Source: JAAZLS01 sp964585925
Lineage (GTDB): Bacteria > Bacillota > Dethiobacteria > DTU022
Length of the DNA: 64,000 bases
Direction: 5' to 3'
Assembly: GCA_964585925.1 (NCBI GenBank)
Contig: CAZPFS010000006.1
Location: 9,293-73,292, forward strand
This document shows positions 25,069 through 32,882 of this stretch, in pieces. Under the pieces are notes generated by a model. That model was not told where the DNA came from and ran no database searches. It saw only the letters and a program-made list of their open reading frames with translations. Each line of letters opens with the position of its first letter. Position 1 is the first letter of the stretch. Made by a program: the position numbers and the translations under genes.

Positions 25069-25869
25069 ATGCCCGAACGCAAGCGTTGCAACCGGCTGGA
25101 CGGTAAAACCTGGACCAGGTACAGCATCAGCGTATGGAGTGATATCCGGAAAAGTAAAGAGGAGATCAGGGTCGGCCATCCGGCCGGTTTCCCCCTGGAA
25201 CTGGCCCGGCGCTGTATCGAGATATTTACCTCCGGGCCCGGTGAACTGGTGGTAGACCCTTTTGCCGGAAGCGGCACTACCCTGATTGCCGCGCACGGTC
25301 TGGGACGAAGGGCGCTCGGCCTGGAGCTTTACCCGCATTATGTGGAGAAGTTTAATCGGAGGCGGGAAGACGCGGCCTGTTCCAACCTCTGTAAACCGGA
25401 AATGATTCAGGATGACGCCCGTAATCTTGGGCGTTATCTCCAACCGGGAGGAGCCGATTTTGTATTGACCTCCCCCCCTTACTGGAATATCATGGAGTCC
25501 CCGCGCAGCGCGGATCTGAAAGCCCCCCGCCCGTACGGCGAAAGCAGCCGGGACCTGGGGCGGGTGGAAAATTACCGGGATTACCTGCAGCATCTTGAGA
25601 GGATTTTTAAGCAGGTGGCTCTGATCCTGAAGCCGGGAGGCTACTGCGTGGCGGTGGTGATGGATATTCGCAAAAAAAGCAGCTTTTACCCCCTGCATCT
25701 GGACCTGGCCCGCTGTCTGGAAAAAGTGGGCCTGGCGTTGGATGATATTATTATCTGGGACCGCCGGGCCGAATACAACCGGCTGCGCCCCCTGGGATAC
25801 CCGGCGGTGTTCAGGGTGAATAAGGTGCATGAGTACGTGATGGTGTTTAAGGTAAGGGGACAGGCCTGA
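25069..25869 (+). CDS. Orphan DNA methyltransferase (motif I before TSPPY)
   Basis: 266 residues from ATG at 25069 (AAGGAAGG upstream). The SAM-binding motif I, VVDPFAGSGTT, is near residue 63, preceded by HPAGFPLELARR; the catalytic motif IV, LTSPPYW, is near residue 145. TSPPY is typical of N4-cytosine or N6-adenine amino-methyltransferases. The motif order I then IV is opposite to that of the second methyltransferase at 27177. No restriction endonuclease gene is adjacent, so it is an orphan or regulatory methylase. Its last codons and stop (25867-25869) lie within the first copy of a hairpin repeat that runs into an assembly gap, so the natural C-terminus may have been altered by the repeat. 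Confidence 0.85.
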   Translation: MPERKRCNRLDGKTWTRYSISVWSDIRKSKEEIRVGHPAGFPLELARRCIEIFTSGPGELVVDPFAGSGTTLIAAHGLGRRALGLELYPHYVEKFNRRREDAACSNLCKPEMIQDDARNLGRYLQPGGADFVLTSPPYWNIMESPRSADLKAPRPYGESSRDLGRVENYRDYLQHLERIFKQVALILKPGGYCVAVVMDIRKKSSFYPLHLDLARCLEKVGLALDDIIIWDRRAEYNRLRPLGYPAVFRVNKVHEYVMVFKVRGQA

Positions 25870-25929
25870 AAGATAGGACTGTCCCCATCGGGAGGTAGGG
25901 GGACAGGCTTGTAAGATAGGACTGTCCCC
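25856..25929. repeat. 43-bp tandem hairpin repeat GGGGACAG...CTGTCCCC
   Basis: Two copies, 25856-25886 and 25899-25929, each with 8-base arms GGGGACAG/CTGTCCCC around GGC.TG.AAGATAGGA, and both followed by ATCGGG. The second copy runs into the N gap, so the array may be longer. The first copy supplies the stop codon of the methyltransferase. Confidence 0.85.
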
Positions 25930-25935
25930 ATCGGG

Positions 25936-26035
25936 NNNNNNNNNNNNNNNNNNNNNNNNNNNNNNNNNNNNNNNNNNNNNNNNNNNNNNNNNNNNNNNNN
26001 NNNNNNNNNNNNNNNNNNNNNNNNNNNNNNNNNNN
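25936..26035. other. Assembly gap (100 N) at a tandem hairpin repeat
   Basis: Exactly 100 N, flanked on the left by the 43-bp hairpin array. The right flank starts CCCAATGAGGTCCCC, not the same unit, so the array end is missing. The true length is unknown. Confidence 0.95.
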
Positions 26036-26106
26036 CCCAATGAGGTCCCCAACGGTGTCTTTACCGGGAGGCTGCCTTTTGGAATAAGCTTTGGGGAGAG
26101 GATATA

Positions 26107-27042
26107 TTGAGCTGCAACAATATTGCAAAAACAGCCCTAGTGGTGAATCCGGCCTCCGCCAACGGGAAAACCGGAAAGGCATGGCCGGAAATTGCCTCCC
26201 TGCTAAGGGGCGAGGGTCTTGTTTTTGAAAGTTTTATAACCGGGGGGCCGGGTGAGGGGACGGAGTTGACCCGGCAAGCCTTGCGGCAGGGTTGCCGGCT
26301 GGTGGTCGCAGTGGGGGGAGACGGGACAGTGAACGAGGTGGCAAACGGTTTTTTTACGCCGGAAGGGCCGATCGCGGAAACCGCAGTGTTGGGATTTATT
26401 CCTTCGGGGACGGGAAATGATCTGGCCGATACGCTCGGTATTCCCCGCGGCCACCGGGAGGCGATAAAACACCTGATGTCTAGCCCACCGCGGCAAATAG
26501 ATCTGGGGCGGATAACCTTTGCCGGCCATGACGGGAATTTTTATTCCCGCTTTTTTGTAAACGTGGCCGGAGCGGGGCTTGACGGCGAAACAGTGGCCCG
26601 GGTCAATCGCACCTCCAAGGCGCTGGGCGGGTTTGTTTCCTTCTTATGGGGGACGGTGATCGCTTTGCTGCTCTACCGGAACCGGGAAATGGCGATCCGG
26701 GTGGACGGGCGGCCTGTTTTTAAGGGACCGGTAACCATGGCTGCCGTGGGCAACGGCCGTTTTTTCGGGGGAGGGATGTGCATCGCTCCCCGGGCGGTGA
26801 TGGACGACGGTTTGCTGGATATTGTGATTGTACATAACATGAGCAAGCCCGATCTGCTGCGGAGCCTGCCCAGGGTTTACAAGGGTACTCACCTCAGCCA
26901 CCCCAAGGTGAAATATTTTTCGGGAAGGAAAGTGGTGATCGATGCTCCGGGGGAGGCCCTGCTCAATCTGGACGGCGAGCAGCCGGGGCGGGCCCCGGTG
27001 GAGATCGAGCTGGTGCCGGGGGCGTTAAATGTTAAGGGGTAG
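26107..27042 (+). CDS. Diacylglycerol kinase-family lipid kinase (YegS/DagK-like)
   Basis: 311 residues from TTG at 26107 with GGGGAGAGG upstream. The catalytic-domain signature GGDGTVNEVANGF is near residue 75 and FIPSGTGNDLAD near 98; KTALVVNPASANGKTGK is the first strand and nucleotide-loop region. The C-terminal beta-sandwich has GNGRFFGGGMCIAPRAVMDDGLLDIV near 215 and LDGEQPG near the end. It phosphorylates a lipid such as diacylglycerol to recycle it into phospholipid synthesis. It sits alone between two methyltransferase genes and starts about 70 bp after an assembly gap, so its upstream context is incomplete. Confidence 0.92.
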   Translation: MSCNNIAKTALVVNPASANGKTGKAWPEIASLLRGEGLVFESFITGGPGEGTELTRQALRQGCRLVVAVGGDGTVNEVANGFFTPEGPIAETAVLGFIPSGTGNDLADTLGIPRGHREAIKHLMSSPPRQIDLGRITFAGHDGNFYSRFFVNVAGAGLDGETVARVNRTSKALGGFVSFLWGTVIALLLYRNREMAIRVDGRPVFKGPVTMAAVGNGRFFGGGMCIAPRAVMDDGLLDIVIVHNMSKPDLLRSLPRVYKGTHLSHPKVKYFSGRKVVIDAPGEALLNLDGEQPGRAPVEIELVPGALNVKG

Positions 27043-27176
27043 GGTATATGGAACCGCGGATGCCGAATAAAGGAAAAGCAATAATAAGTGCCGAACAATA
27101 CAAATTAATAATACAAGTAGCCTATTAAAGGTTAGCAATAAGTATAGAAGCGTTGTGTAAAGGAGATGTTCGTAGA

Positions 27177-28070
27177 ATGGCTACAGAAACCAGCAGTTTT
27201 GGTGTTTCAAAAAGGGAAGGGCACGATTCTTCAAAATTTTATGGTAGGAAATTATACGGTGATAGCCGTAATTCTATAAAAACCTCAAATAAGGCGGTTT
27301 GTTTTCCGGTCGAACACCTGAATAAGGTTTATTGCCAGGATTCAAAAGACTTATCCTTCCTTCCAGATAATTGCCTACATCTAATGGTTACATCACCGCC
27401 TTACAATGTGGGCAAGGATTATGACGACAACTTGTCGCTGGATGAGTATTTATCTTTGATTGAAGATGTAATGAAGGAAATTTATCGGATTTTAGTTCCC
27501 GGAGGCAGAGCATGTATTAATATCGCAAATCTAGGTCGGAAACCTTATATCCATCTAAATGGATACATAATTCAGGTTATGCAAGAAATTGGTTTTTTAA
27601 TGCGGGGAGAAATAATTTGGAATAAAGCGGCCAGTTCTGGAAGTTCAACCGCTTGGGGTAGTTGGTGCTCGGCTACCAATCCTACTTTACGGGATGTTCA
27701 TGAGTACATTATGGTTTTTTCTAAAGGTTCGTTTTCTCGTTCTATTATTACTGATGAGGGGAAAAAAGAAAATACGATTAAAAGGGATGAATTCCTAGAA
27801 TTCACCAAAAGCATTTGGACCTTTAATACCGAGTCGGCAAAACGAGTAAATCACCCAGCTCCTTTCCCAATAGAATTGCCATATCGATTGATGCAATTAT
27901 ATACATTTAAGAATGATGTTATCATAGACCCTTTTAATGGCAGCGGCACAACTTGTCTTGCGGCGATAAAAAGTGGAAGAGGCTACATTGGGATAGATAA
28001 TAATGAAGAATATGTGGACACCTCCCTTACCAGAATACAAAATTTTATTGATTATGGTGAAGGGGGGTAG
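27177..28070 (+). CDS. Orphan DNA methyltransferase (beta-type order, TSPPY before motif I)
   Basis: 297 residues from ATG at 27177, with AAAGGAG 11 bases upstream (a TTG at 27153 is the alternative). Catalytic motif IV, VTSPPYNVGKDYDD, is near residue 72 and motif I, IIDPFNGSGTTCLAAIKSGR, near 252, the order of beta-class amino-methyltransferases. HPAPFPIELPYRLMQLYT precedes motif I. It probably makes N4-methylcytosine or N6-methyladenine in a short palindromic site. The gene and its 130-bp upstream region are visibly AT-richer than both neighbours, a sign of recent acquisition. There is no restriction gene beside it. Confidence 0.9.
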   Translation: MATETSSFGVSKREGHDSSKFYGRKLYGDSRNSIKTSNKAVCFPVEHLNKVYCQDSKDLSFLPDNCLHLMVTSPPYNVGKDYDDNLSLDEYLSLIEDVMKEIYRILVPGGRACINIANLGRKPYIHLNGYIIQVMQEIGFLMRGEIIWNKAASSGSSTAWGSWCSATNPTLRDVHEYIMVFSKGSFSRSIITDEGKKENTIKRDEFLEFTKSIWTFNTESAKRVNHPAPFPIELPYRLMQLYTFKNDVIIDPFNGSGTTCLAAIKSGRGYIGIDNNEEYVDTSLTRIQNFIDYGEGG

Positions 28071-28119
28071 GGGCTTCTCTTTTAAACCTTCTTCAAACTT
28101 TTGAAATCCCACTGAATTT

Positions 28120-28235
28120 TATTAAATTTAAATCCCCCTAAATCTCTAAATCCCCCTAAATCCCCCTTTAGGAAAGGGGGATTTAGAGCATTGGTAGGAA
28201 AGGGGGACTTTGAGCCTTGGTTGTAAAGGGGGCCG
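28120..28235. repeat. CCCCCTAAAT / CCCCCTTTAGGAAAGGGGG palindromic repeat block
   Basis: AATCCCCCTAAAT is repeated, then comes CCCCCTTTAGGAAAGGGGGATTT, and two diverged half-copies follow (AGGAAAGGGGGACTTTGAG and GTAAAGGGGGCC). Same family as at 1498, 16320 and 24840. It fills the space between the methyltransferase and ytxC. Confidence 0.8.
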
Positions 28236-28295
28236 GCCGGCCGGGTATTACCTTTATCCGCAGCTTCATATAATAAGGGTAAAGGGGGAATCCCG

Positions 28296-29189
28296 GTGGA
28301 AACTTTTTTTGTGATCACCAGGCGATCTGCTGCTTTCCTGAAACAGCAGATTGATAATAAAGAGGTATTCCTGGATATGTTGGATTCCGGCTGCAATTGG
28401 TGCAGCCCTGACGGGAACATGGCCGTGCTCAGCATATTTCCCCGACGGGTTGAATTTACCCGGGAACAATCCAAAAAAATAGGTGAGTTTCTGGCCTCCA
28501 TCACGGCCTGCATTATTGTCAGCCATTTTCGTGATCTTATATTTCAGGATTTGATCAGAGATCACTATTTCTATTTTAGGCAGGAAGAGCAATCTCAGAT
28601 AGCCGATCTGGCCAGGCGAAGTTTTCAGAAAGGCATTTATTGCCACCGGCAGAAGACAGTGCAGGCGGTAATTGAAAATAGGATCAGGGTTTATTTTTAT
28701 TCCGAATGCCGGCACCTGGATCTGGAGGGATTCATCAATTTTCGCCTTCAGGATTTTCAGGAGGAACTGAAAAAAGCGGTCGAGGTGGCGGTAGAAAGTT
28801 ACCTGATGGAAAAGGAATACCGGGAATTGGTGAGGATGCTCAGGTACCTGCTGGAAATGGAGGAACCCAAGGTCGATCTGGTACATCTTCTGATTGATAA
28901 GAAGGGTCTAATCCGGGTGGCTGATGAAGAGTTTAACAAAATAGATCACCGCCAGTGGGAGGACTTTTCAATGGAGGATCTGGATGGTTTTTTTGATTAT
29001 GAGGATCTGCTGATCAGCATGCTGGTATCAATCGCGCCCGGAAAGTTGATGGTGCATCAGAATGTGCTGCCCCGTTATCCCAAACTGGTGGATACCATCA
29101 GGAAAATATTTGGCCCCCGGGCGGTGTTTTGTCTCGGCTGTGAACATTGTTCCCGGGAGCCGTTGTATCTGGTAGGCAGGGATACCTGA
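28296..29189 (+). CDS. ytxC: Putative sporulation protein YtxC
   Basis: 297 residues from GTG at 28296 with GGGGGAATC upstream. It is a mostly helical, soluble protein with DLVHLLIDKKGLIRVADEEF near residue 200, EDLLISMLVSIAPGKLMVH near 240, and a C-terminal CLGCEHCSREPLYL pair of cysteine motifs. YtxC is found in endospore formers and, as here, lies just upstream of thrS. Its biochemical role is unknown. The assignment rests on recalled family features and the conserved neighbourhood, and it supports a spore-forming Firmicute host. Confidence 0.8.
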   Translation: METFFVITRRSAAFLKQQIDNKEVFLDMLDSGCNWCSPDGNMAVLSIFPRRVEFTREQSKKIGEFLASITACIIVSHFRDLIFQDLIRDHYFYFRQEEQSQIADLARRSFQKGIYCHRQKTVQAVIENRIRVYFYSECRHLDLEGFINFRLQDFQEELKKAVEVAVESYLMEKEYRELVRMLRYLLEMEEPKVDLVHLLIDKKGLIRVADEEFNKIDHRQWEDFSMEDLDGFFDYEDLLISMLVSIAPGKLMVHQNVLPRYPKLVDTIRKIFGPRAVFCLGCEHCSREPLYLVGRDT

Positions 29190-29318
29190 TTCCCGCCGTT
29201 TCTGAGGGCCCCTAGCCGGGGAAGACGGCGGCCGGGCGGCGGAGCCGGGTGGAGGAAAACCTCTCTCAGCAGGCCTTTTCCTCCGGTGCGGGAGGGCACC
29301 GCGGTTCCGCCGCCTGTC

Positions 29319-29347
29319 TTGACAGGGGGAGGGACAAGTTCTATAGT
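29319..29347 (+). promoter_or_regulatory. Strong SigA-type promoter of thrS
   Basis: TTGACA (29319-29324), exactly 17 bp, TATAGT (29342-29347), placing the start about 35 bases before thrS. A 14-bp palindrome CCTGTC-TT-GACAGG overlaps the -35 box and could be an operator. Upstream (29190-29318) is a GC-rich stretch with a 9-bp hairpin GGAGGAAAA/TTTTCCTCC and GGGCACCGCGG. This recalls a T-box core but lacks its TGG bulge. Confidence 0.75.
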
Positions 29348-29388
29348 AAGGATAAATTTGCTTCTGCGTAAACAAGGGAGGGCTGGGT

Positions 29389-31293
29389 TTGTCGTTGGTC
29401 AAGGTCACTTTGGAAGACGGATCCGAAGTTTCTTTTCCGGAGGGGATCACCTGCCGGGAAGTACTTTGGGAATGGAAGGGCCGGGAAGCAGAGGCGGTGG
29501 CCGCCCTGATTGACGGCCAGGAAAGCGATTTAACCACCTCCTTGCATGAAAATTGCCGGCTGGAATTTTTAGATTTTGATTCCCCCGCGGGAGCCAGAAT
29601 TTACCGGCACACCGCCAGCCATATTCTGGCCCAGGCGGTGAAAAAGCTTTACCCCGGCACCAGGCTGGGTATAGGCCCGGCGATCGATCTGGGCTTCTAC
29701 TACGATTTTGACTTCAAGGAACCCATCTCCGCCGGTGATCTGAACCGGATCGAAAAAGAGATGATGAATATCATCGCCGAGGATCTTCCCCTGCAGCGCC
29801 TGGAGGTTTCCCGCCAGGAGGCGAAACAGTTGTTTGCGCAGGCCGGCGAAAAATACAAACTGGGGCTGATCAACGAATTGGCGGATGATCAGATCATTTC
29901 CTGCTACCGGCAGGGGGATTTTATCGATCTGTGCGCCGGGCCTCACCTCGCCACTACCGGGCAGGTGAAAGCGGTGAAGCTGACCGGACTTGCCGGGGCT
30001 TACTGGCGGGGAGATGAACGAAATCCCATGCTGCAGCGGATATATGGCACTGCATTTCCTTCGCAGGCCCAGTTGGAGGAACATCTGCGCCGGCTGGAGG
30101 AAGCTCAAAAAAGAGACCACCGCAGACTTGGCCGGGAACTGGATCTGTTCAGTCTCCACGAGGAAGGCCCGGGGTTTCCCTTTTTTCATTATCCGGGGAT
30201 GATCATTTTGCAGGAGCTCACCGCTTTCTGGAGGGAGGAGCACCGCCGGGCGGGATATGAGGAAATTAAAACCCCCCTTATTCTAAACCGGCAACTGTGG
30301 GAACAGTCCGGGCACTGGGATCATTTTCGGGAAAATATGTATTTTACCCGCATTGACGAGCAAGATTATGCGGTAAAACCGATGAATTGCCCCGGGGCCA
30401 TGCTGATTTACCGCTCCCGGATGCACAGTTACCGCGATCTCCCCCGCCGGATCGCCGAGATGGGGCTGGTTCACCGCCACGAGCTCTCGGGAACCCTGCA
30501 CGGATTGATGCGGGTGCGCAGCTTCACCCAGGACGACGCCCATTTATTCATGCTTCCGGACCAGGTGGAATCGGAAATCGAGGGGATTATCGATCTGGTG
30601 GACCGGTTTTACCACACTTTCGGGTTCAATTACCGGGTGGAGTTGAGCACCCGCCCCGAAAAGGCGATGGGTTCGGTGGAGGTATGGGATCAGGCCACCT
30701 CGATCCTGGAACGGGTGCTGAACGGGCGGGGGCTGGCCTACCAGGTGAACCAGGGCGAGGGCGCTTTCTACGGCCCCAAGATAGATTTTCACCTGCAGGA
30801 CTGTCTGGGGCGGGAATGGCAGTGCAGCACCATCCAGCTTGATTTTCAGATGCCCGAAAAATTTGATCTGACCTATATCGGCGAAGACGGGCAGAAACAC
30901 CGCCCGGTAGTGATTCACCGGGTAATTTACGGCGCCATGGAAAGGTTTTTTGCCCTGTTGATCGAGCACTACGGGGGGGCCTTTCCGGCCTGGCTGGCCC
31001 CGGTGCAGGCGATGGTGATCCCGATTACGGAGCGCCACCAGGCTTATGGACAGCAGGTTTGCCGCCGTCTTTCCCAAAAATTCCGGGTATCGATCGATGA
31101 CCGCAACGAGAAGATGGGCTACAAGATCAGGGAGGCGCAGCTTAAAAAAATTCCGTACATGCTGGTGGTAGGAGACCGGGAAGAACAGGGTCAACTGGTG
31201 GCGGTGCGTTCCCGGGACAGCGGGGACCTGGGTGTGTTCCCGGTGGAGGATTTTTCACGGCATTTGCAGCAGGAAATTGAAGAAAAACGGTAA
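29389..31293 (+). CDS. thrS: Threonine--tRNA ligase
   Basis: 634 residues, usual length, from TTG at 29389 with AAGGGAGGG upstream. Order of domains: TGS (1-62); editing domain with HTASHILAQAVKK near 74 and CAGPHLATTGQVKA near 182; class II catalytic core (about 240-530) with motif 2 in FTQDDAHLF and the zinc-binding Cys in MNCPGAML; anticodon-binding domain (about 540-634). It charges tRNA-Thr and hydrolyses Ser-tRNA-Thr. It stands between ytxC and infC as in many Firmicutes. It has its own promoter at 29319. No clear T-box lies between promoter and start, so control may be different from the usual thrS leader. Confidence 0.97.
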   Translation: MSLVKVTLEDGSEVSFPEGITCREVLWEWKGREAEAVAALIDGQESDLTTSLHENCRLEFLDFDSPAGARIYRHTASHILAQAVKKLYPGTRLGIGPAIDLGFYYDFDFKEPISAGDLNRIEKEMMNIIAEDLPLQRLEVSRQEAKQLFAQAGEKYKLGLINELADDQIISCYRQGDFIDLCAGPHLATTGQVKAVKLTGLAGAYWRGDERNPMLQRIYGTAFPSQAQLEEHLRRLEEAQKRDHRRLGRELDLFSLHEEGPGFPFFHYPGMIILQELTAFWREEHRRAGYEEIKTPLILNRQLWEQSGHWDHFRENMYFTRIDEQDYAVKPMNCPGAMLIYRSRMHSYRDLPRRIAEMGLVHRHELSGTLHGLMRVRSFTQDDAHLFMLPDQVESEIEGIIDLVDRFYHTFGFNYRVELSTRPEKAMGSVEVWDQATSILERVLNGRGLAYQVNQGEGAFYGPKIDFHLQDCLGREWQCSTIQLDFQMPEKFDLTYIGEDGQKHRPVVIHRVIYGAMERFFALLIEHYGGAFPAWLAPVQAMVIPITERHQAYGQQVCRRLSQKFRVSIDDRNEKMGYKIREAQLKKIPYMLVVGDREEQGQLVAVRSRDSGDLGVFPVEDFSRHLQQEIEEKR

Positions 31294-31318
31294 ACAGGGG
31301 CGTGGCAGATAAAAAGGT

Positions 31319-31347
31319 TTGACCCGGTTGCACAATTTTGATATATT
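31319..31347 (+). promoter_or_regulatory. Promoter of the infC-rpmI-rplT operon
   Basis: TTGACC (31319-31324), 17-bp spacer, TATATT (31342-31347), 26 bp after the thrS stop. The transcript leader of about 220 bases contains a terminator and probable regulatory structure. Confidence 0.7.
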
Positions 31348-31353
31348 TTGTAA

Positions 31354-31575
31354 GGTAAGGTCAAGAAGAAGCCACCGCTTCTCACCCCGGGGCGAAAGCT
31401 GCCGGGGTAGGCCGCAGAATAAAGATCCAAGTTGCAAGCAGGTGGCAGTTCCTGCTTGCTTTTGATCAGGGGGCCTTTTCCCTTTCTGACGGCGGCATTT
31501 CCGGAAATGGTATCGGAGGGTGTGCTTGTTTTGGTCAGCCCGCGGGGCTGTTAATATCTACAGGAGGTGAACGAG
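31354..31575 (+). promoter_or_regulatory. infC operon leader, probable L20-type autoregulatory region
   Basis: The leader carries GAAGAAGCCACCGCTTCTCACC, a CCCCGG/CCGGGG hairpin, an intrinsic terminator (31434-31463) and an AT-rich stretch before the infC ribosome site. In Firmicutes the leader of infC-rpmI-rplT is bound by ribosomal protein L20 and causes premature termination. The position and the terminator fit this; the RNA family itself was not tested. Confidence 0.6.
31434..31463 (+). terminator. Attenuator terminator in the infC leader
   Basis: A perfect 9-bp stem GCAAGCAGG/CCTGCTTGC with an 8-base loop and TTTT, about 115 bp before infC. Confidence 0.8.
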
Positions 31576-32091
31576 ATTACAAAAAACCTGTTCATTAATG
31601 AACAAATCAATGCCCGGGAGGTGTTGGTAATCGACACCGACGGCACCCAATTGGGGGTCCTCAAGATCGAGGAAGCGCTGCGGGCGGCGGAAGAAAAAAA
31701 GCTCGATCTGGTCAATGTTGCCCCGGCGGCGCGTCCACCGGTGTGCAGGATCATGGATTACGGGAAACACAAGTATGAACAGAGCAAGCGGGACCGGGAA
31801 GCGCGCAAGAAGCAGAAGCTGATCACGGTCAAGGAGGTCAAATTTCGGCCCAACATAGACCGGCATGATTTTGAGGTTAAGCTGAAAAATGCCCGCCGTT
31901 TCCTGGAAGAGGGGGACAAGGTCAAGGTTACGGTAATGTTCCGGGGCCGGGAGGTCACTCATTCCAACATCGCGCTGCGCCTTTGCCAGAGCATGGCGGA
32001 AGAGATCAAGGAGTACGGGTCCGTGGAACGACCGCCGAAACTTGAGGGGCGAAATATGATCATGATTTTAAACCCGGTCAAATCGCACTAG
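31576..32091 (+). CDS. infC: Translation initiation factor IF-3 (AUU start)
   Basis: 171 residues from the rare start ATT at 31576. The strong site AGGAGGTG (31562-31569) lies at ideal distance from ATT, whereas an apparent GTG start at 31567 is inside that site itself. AUU starts are a known feature of infC, letting IF-3 repress its own synthesis by rejecting non-canonical starts. The protein has the N-domain (NLFINEQINAREVLVIDTDGTQLGV), the lysine-rich linker (YEQSKRDREARKKQKLITVKEVKFRPNID) and the C-domain ending in ENRNMIMIL-type sequence (LEGRNMIMILNPVK). First gene of the infC-rpmI-rplT operon. Confidence 0.97.
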   Translation: MTKNLFINEQINAREVLVIDTDGTQLGVLKIEEALRAAEEKKLDLVNVAPAARPPVCRIMDYGKHKYEQSKRDREARKKQKLITVKEVKFRPNIDRHDFEVKLKNARRFLEEGDKVKVTVMFRGREVTHSNIALRLCQSMAEEIKEYGSVERPPKLEGRNMIMILNPVKSH

Positions 32092-32113
32092 AACAGAAGA
32101 GGAGGCAGTACCT

Positions 32114-32305
32114 GTGCCCAAGATGAAAACCCACCGCGGGGCAGCCAAGCGGTTTAAAAAAACCGGCGGGGGGAAATTTAAGCGTTTCCGGGCTTTTGCC
32201 AGTCACAAATTAGGCAAGAAAAGCTCCAATCGCAAGCGGCGACTGCGTCAATCAACTCTGGTTGGCGCCGCAGATCACAAAAGGGTGGAAAAACTGTTGC
32301 CATAA
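32114..32305 (+). CDS. rpmI: 50S ribosomal protein L35
   Basis: 63 residues from GTG at 32114 with GAGGAGGC upstream. MPKMKTHRGAAKRFKKTGGGK is the classical L35 N-terminus. Very basic, as expected of a late-assembling 23S rRNA-binding protein. It follows infC by 22 bp. Confidence 0.97.
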   Translation: MPKMKTHRGAAKRFKKTGGGKFKRFRAFASHKLGKKSSNRKRRLRQSTLVGAADHKRVEKLLP

Positions 32306-32360
32306 ACGGTTACAGCCCTGATTTGGACCCAACATCACAGTATTTGGAGGGGGTTTGGCC

Positions 32361-32714
32361 ATGCCTCGGGTTAAAAGGGGGCCTGCCGCCAGAAGGCGGC
32401 GGAAAAAAATATTAAAATTAGCCAAGGGATATTACGGCTCTAAAAGCACCTTGTTCAGGGTAGCCAACCAGCAGGTAATGAAATCGCTGGCTTATGCCTA
32501 CCGTGATCGCCGGCGGCGCAAGCGGGATTTTCGCCGGTTGTGGATCACCCGGATCAATGCTGCCGCCCGGCTGAACGGGCTTTCTTACAGCCGTTTCATA
32601 AACGGGTTGAAAAAAGCCAATGTGTCTATCAACAGGAAACTACTGGCCGATATGGCGGTAAATGACCGCAACGGGTTTGATCAGTTGGCCAAGGTCGCCC
32701 GGGACAGCCTGTAA
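32361..32714 (+). CDS. rplT: 50S ribosomal protein L20
   Basis: 117 residues from ATG at 32361, with GGAGGGGG upstream. A TTG six bases earlier is in frame, but MPRVKRGPAARRRRKKILKL is the canonical start. The N-terminal basic arm and the globular part with LWITRINAAARLNGLSYS are standard. L20 is needed early in large-subunit assembly and represses its own operon by binding the leader. An intrinsic terminator at 32792 closes the operon. Confidence 0.97.
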   Translation: MPRVKRGPAARRRRKKILKLAKGYYGSKSTLFRVANQQVMKSLAYAYRDRRRRKRDFRRLWITRINAAARLNGLSYSRFINGLKKANVSINRKLLADMAVNDRNGFDQLAKVARDSL

Positions 32715-32791
32715 TTGCCGCCCCGGCCTGCCGAAGGAATTTTAAGGGTCAACCGCTTAACCGGTTGCCCCGAAATATCATACGAACAGAC

Positions 32792-32833
32792 AGCCGCAGC
32801 AGCCTGGCGCGTTTCACTGGTTGGCGGCTTTTT
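32792..32833 (+). terminator. Terminator of the infC-rpmI-rplT operon
   Basis: AGCCGC (32792-32797) pairs with GCGGCT (32824-32829) across a partly paired loop, followed by TTTTT. Confidence 0.65.
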
Positions 32834-32882
32834 AAATGTTTGATTTTGCCCCCGGTGAACGGAGGCAGAAAAGAGGGAGAGA

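Noticed and set aside
25036..26052. A minus-strand frame through the methyltransferase and N gap
   Set aside because: It contains the unknown bases and is antisense to a clear methyltransferase.
29190..29318. Functional T-box for thrS
   Set aside because: The core lacks the TGGN bulge and the segment precedes the apparent promoter; kept only as a possible remnant.
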